Shown here: piece by piece, positions 6,146 through 7,414 of the stretch | Layout: each line of letters opens with the position of its first letter | How positions within the stretch are numbered: position 1 is the first letter of the stretch | Assembly (NCBI GenBank): GCA_944329505.1 | Contig: CALVIJ010000043.1 | Location: forward strand, 1 to 7,414 | Origin: an uncultured Bacilli bacterium | GTDB lineage: Bacteria; Bacillota_I; Bacilli_A; RF39; UBA660 | Direction: 5' to 3' | Length of the DNA stretch: 7,414 nucleotides | Notes under the pieces: generated by a model | Databases searched by the model: none | What the model saw: the letters and a program-made list of their open reading frames with translations, nothing else | Told to the model about the DNA's origin: nothing | Program-made: the position numbers and the translations under genes

Positions 6146-7045
6146 GTGATAATATTAATAAAAGAATCCTTTGAAGAATTGGATAAAAAAATAACTTTAG
6201 TTCCGTTAAGCTATGATAGAGTTTTTAAAGGTGTTTTTAAGAGTAATTTAGATTTATTAAAAAACTTTTAAATGTGACTATTCCCTTAAATATAGGCAAA
6301 GATGATAAAATACAAATTTTAGACGGAGAATTTACCTGTTTTAAATAAAAAAGAACACGGTGAGATAGTAGATATTTTTGTTGTTATAAACGAGAAAATA
6401 TTTATTGATATAGAGATGAACAGGAGTGAATTTGAAAATGTATTAGAAAGGAATATAAAATATAAAAATAGAGCTTCAAATGTAATATTTGAAAGAGGAA
6501 AAAGTATTAAACAGTTAAAAGAAAAAAGATTATATCAACTTAATTTAAATGCGAATCCTTACGAAGAAGTATTAGATGATACTATAGTTTTATATGGTTT
6601 AAAGACAAAGAGAGTATATTCATCTAATGATATGGTAGTTAAAGGTCTTGAACGGTATAGAGATTTATATTATAATGAAAATAACAGAGAGAAAGAAGTA
6701 AAATGGCTTACAGCATTAACCGCCAGAACATTTACAGAACTTTATGAACTTGTAAGCTTGGTATTAGAAGAAGATGAAGTTAGAAGATTAATGGAGGCGA
6801 TGGTAAATATGAGTATGGATGGGTTTACATTACATTCTTGGCAAAAAGATAAAATGGATGCATTAGTTAAGTACAATGAATTAGAAGAAGCAACAAATAA
6901 AGGAAAAGCGGAAGGAATTAAAGAAAATCAAACTCAAATTGTAAAAAATATGCTTAATATGAAAATGAGTATGGAAGACATTTCAAAGGCAACTGGTTTA
7001 ACTATAAAAGATATTGAAAAACTAAAAGATGATACTAAGAATTAA
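6146..7045 (+). pseudogene. Rpn/PDDEXK_2 family nuclease (putative transposase group), two compensating frameshifts
   Basis: From GTG 6146 the first 41 codons encode a typical family start (ITLVPLSYDRVFKGVF) and then hit TAA at 6269. Dropping into another frame from 6271 gives NVTIPLNIGKDDKIQILDGE. Returning to the first frame at 6335 gives PVLNKKEHGEIVDIFVVI, and the frame then stays open to 7045. One base is thus missing in the T-run near 6266-6269 and one extra T is present near 6331-6333; the net length is 299 residues, normal for the family. The nuclease core is visible: Asp of IVDIF and Glu of FIDIEMN as likely PD-(D/E)XK metal ligands. NLNANPYEEVL, RYRDLYY and the Glu/Lys-rich C-terminal part match Rpn-type proteins as I recall them. 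The C-terminal residues (MSMEDISKATGLTIKDIEKLK) resemble a small helix-turn-helix. An intact frame from ATG 6416 would lack part of the catalytic region and has no ribosome binding site. Family members promote recombination as DNA nucleases. Sequencing error is the main alternative to true decay. Confidence 0.85.
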
Positions 7046-7062
7046 AAACTTAGTATTCTTTT
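7031..7062 (+). terminator. Intrinsic terminator overlapping the end of the nuclease gene
   Basis: ATACTAAG (7032-7039) pairs perfectly with 7049-7056 around a 9-base loop that contains the TAA stop codon, and is followed by TCTTTT. Confidence 0.7.
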
Positions 7063-7080
7063 GTTAATTAGTAAAAAATA

Positions 7081-7109
7081 TTTACAGATACAGATGTTTG
7101 TGTTATAGT
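7081..7109 (+). promoter_or_regulatory. Sigma-A promoter for rmuC
   Basis: TTTACA (7081-7086), a 17-bp spacer, and TATAGT (7104-7109) with a TGT extension just upstream. Transcription would start near 7116, giving a leader of about 21 bases with AGGAGG at 7127-7132. Confidence 0.82.
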
Positions 7110-7136
7110 GAGTGTACAAAGAATAGAGGAGGTAGT

Positions 7137-7414
7137 ATGGAATATATTATAATTGGATTATTAGTTGTTATATTAATTGTTAGTATAATCGCTTTGACTA
7201 AGAATGTTAATGAATCTAATATTACAGAAAGACTTGGTAAATTAGAGACTGAGATGGTAAGAGAATTAGGTGATTTTAAGTCTGATATAAGTAAGAATTT
7301 AACTGATGATTTTAATGAATTAAATGAAAGAATTGAACATAGACTTAATTTAATTAATGATAAAGTTAATGAAAGATTAGATCAGAATTTTGAAAAAACT
7401 AATAAAACATTTAC
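7137..7414 (+). CDS. rmuC: RmuC-family DNA recombination protein (3' partial)
   Basis: The ATG at 7137 follows AGGAGG by four bases and the frame is open to the window edge, showing 92 residues. Residues about 3-19 are a hydrophobic anchor (YIIIGLLVVILIVSIIAL), followed by a long heptad-like helical region rich in Glu, Lys, Asn and Leu (from about 30 onward) with motifs such as ERLGKLE and VNERLDQNFEKTNKTF. A short membrane anchor followed by a coiled coil and this ERLDQNFEKTNKTF stretch is the usual N-terminus of RmuC proteins, whose nuclease-like domain would lie beyond the window. RmuC limits inversion between short inverted repeats in E. coli; the exact role elsewhere is less clear. It is a chromosomal housekeeping-type gene with its own promoter. 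Other coiled-coil membrane proteins could begin similarly, so the call is good but not certain. Confidence 0.8.
   Translation, partial: MEYIIIGLLVVILIVSIIALTKNVNESNITERLGKLETEMVRELGDFKSDISKNLTDDFNELNERIEHRLNLINDKVNERLDQNFEKTNKTF

Noticed and set aside
6416..7045. Independent 209-residue gene starting at ATG 6416
   Set aside because: No ribosome binding site precedes it, and the same frame continues upstream with family-like sequence (VDIFVVI, FIDIEMN) back to a proper start at 6146 once two single-base shifts are allowed.
6045..7136. Insertion sequence around the nuclease gene
   Set aside because: No terminal inverted repeats or short target duplications could be found; the hairpins on each side differ in sequence and act as ordinary terminators.

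Overview
The window is very AT-rich with strong Shine-Dalgarno sites, short intergenic gaps and intrinsic terminators after almost every gene. That points to a low-GC Firmicutes/Bacilli or Mycoplasmatota-type (RF39-like gut lineage) bacterium. Tryptophan is encoded by TGG and one gene ends in TGA, so the standard bacterial code applies and a Mycoplasma-type code 4 is unlikely. The assignment rests on style and protein resemblance only.

Left part (1-2150): the 3' portion of a large secreted or envelope-associated protein with a C39-type cysteine peptidase domain and a C-terminal beta-barrel-like domain, open at the window edge. It converges on a minus-strand gene for a small single-pass membrane protein of unknown function. 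One perfect hairpin between them can serve both as a terminator.

Middle (2151-5670): a divergent promoter region, then a membrane-anchored protein with two calcium-loop-like DxDxDG motifs, then a full-length VirD4/TraG-type coupling ATPase (CD1115-like) with a long low-complexity tail ending in an acidic stretch. The coupling protein and the C39 protein suggest a conjugative or type IV secretion locus. No relaxase, VirB4 or integrase is visible, so whether it is mobile cannot be judged here.

Right part (5671-7414): a single-domain rhodanese; a PD-(D/E)XK nuclease gene of the Rpn/PDDEXK_2 family (putative transposase group) broken by two compensating single-base frameshifts; and the start of rmuC, a housekeeping-type gene with a good promoter. 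This looks like a return to ordinary chromosome.

Most genes appear to be single transcription units, each with its own -10 element and terminator. Three of the five predicted promoters are close to the sigma-A consensus with exact 17-bp spacers. Nothing in the window is a tRNA, rRNA, CRISPR array or recognisable insertion sequence with terminal repeats.
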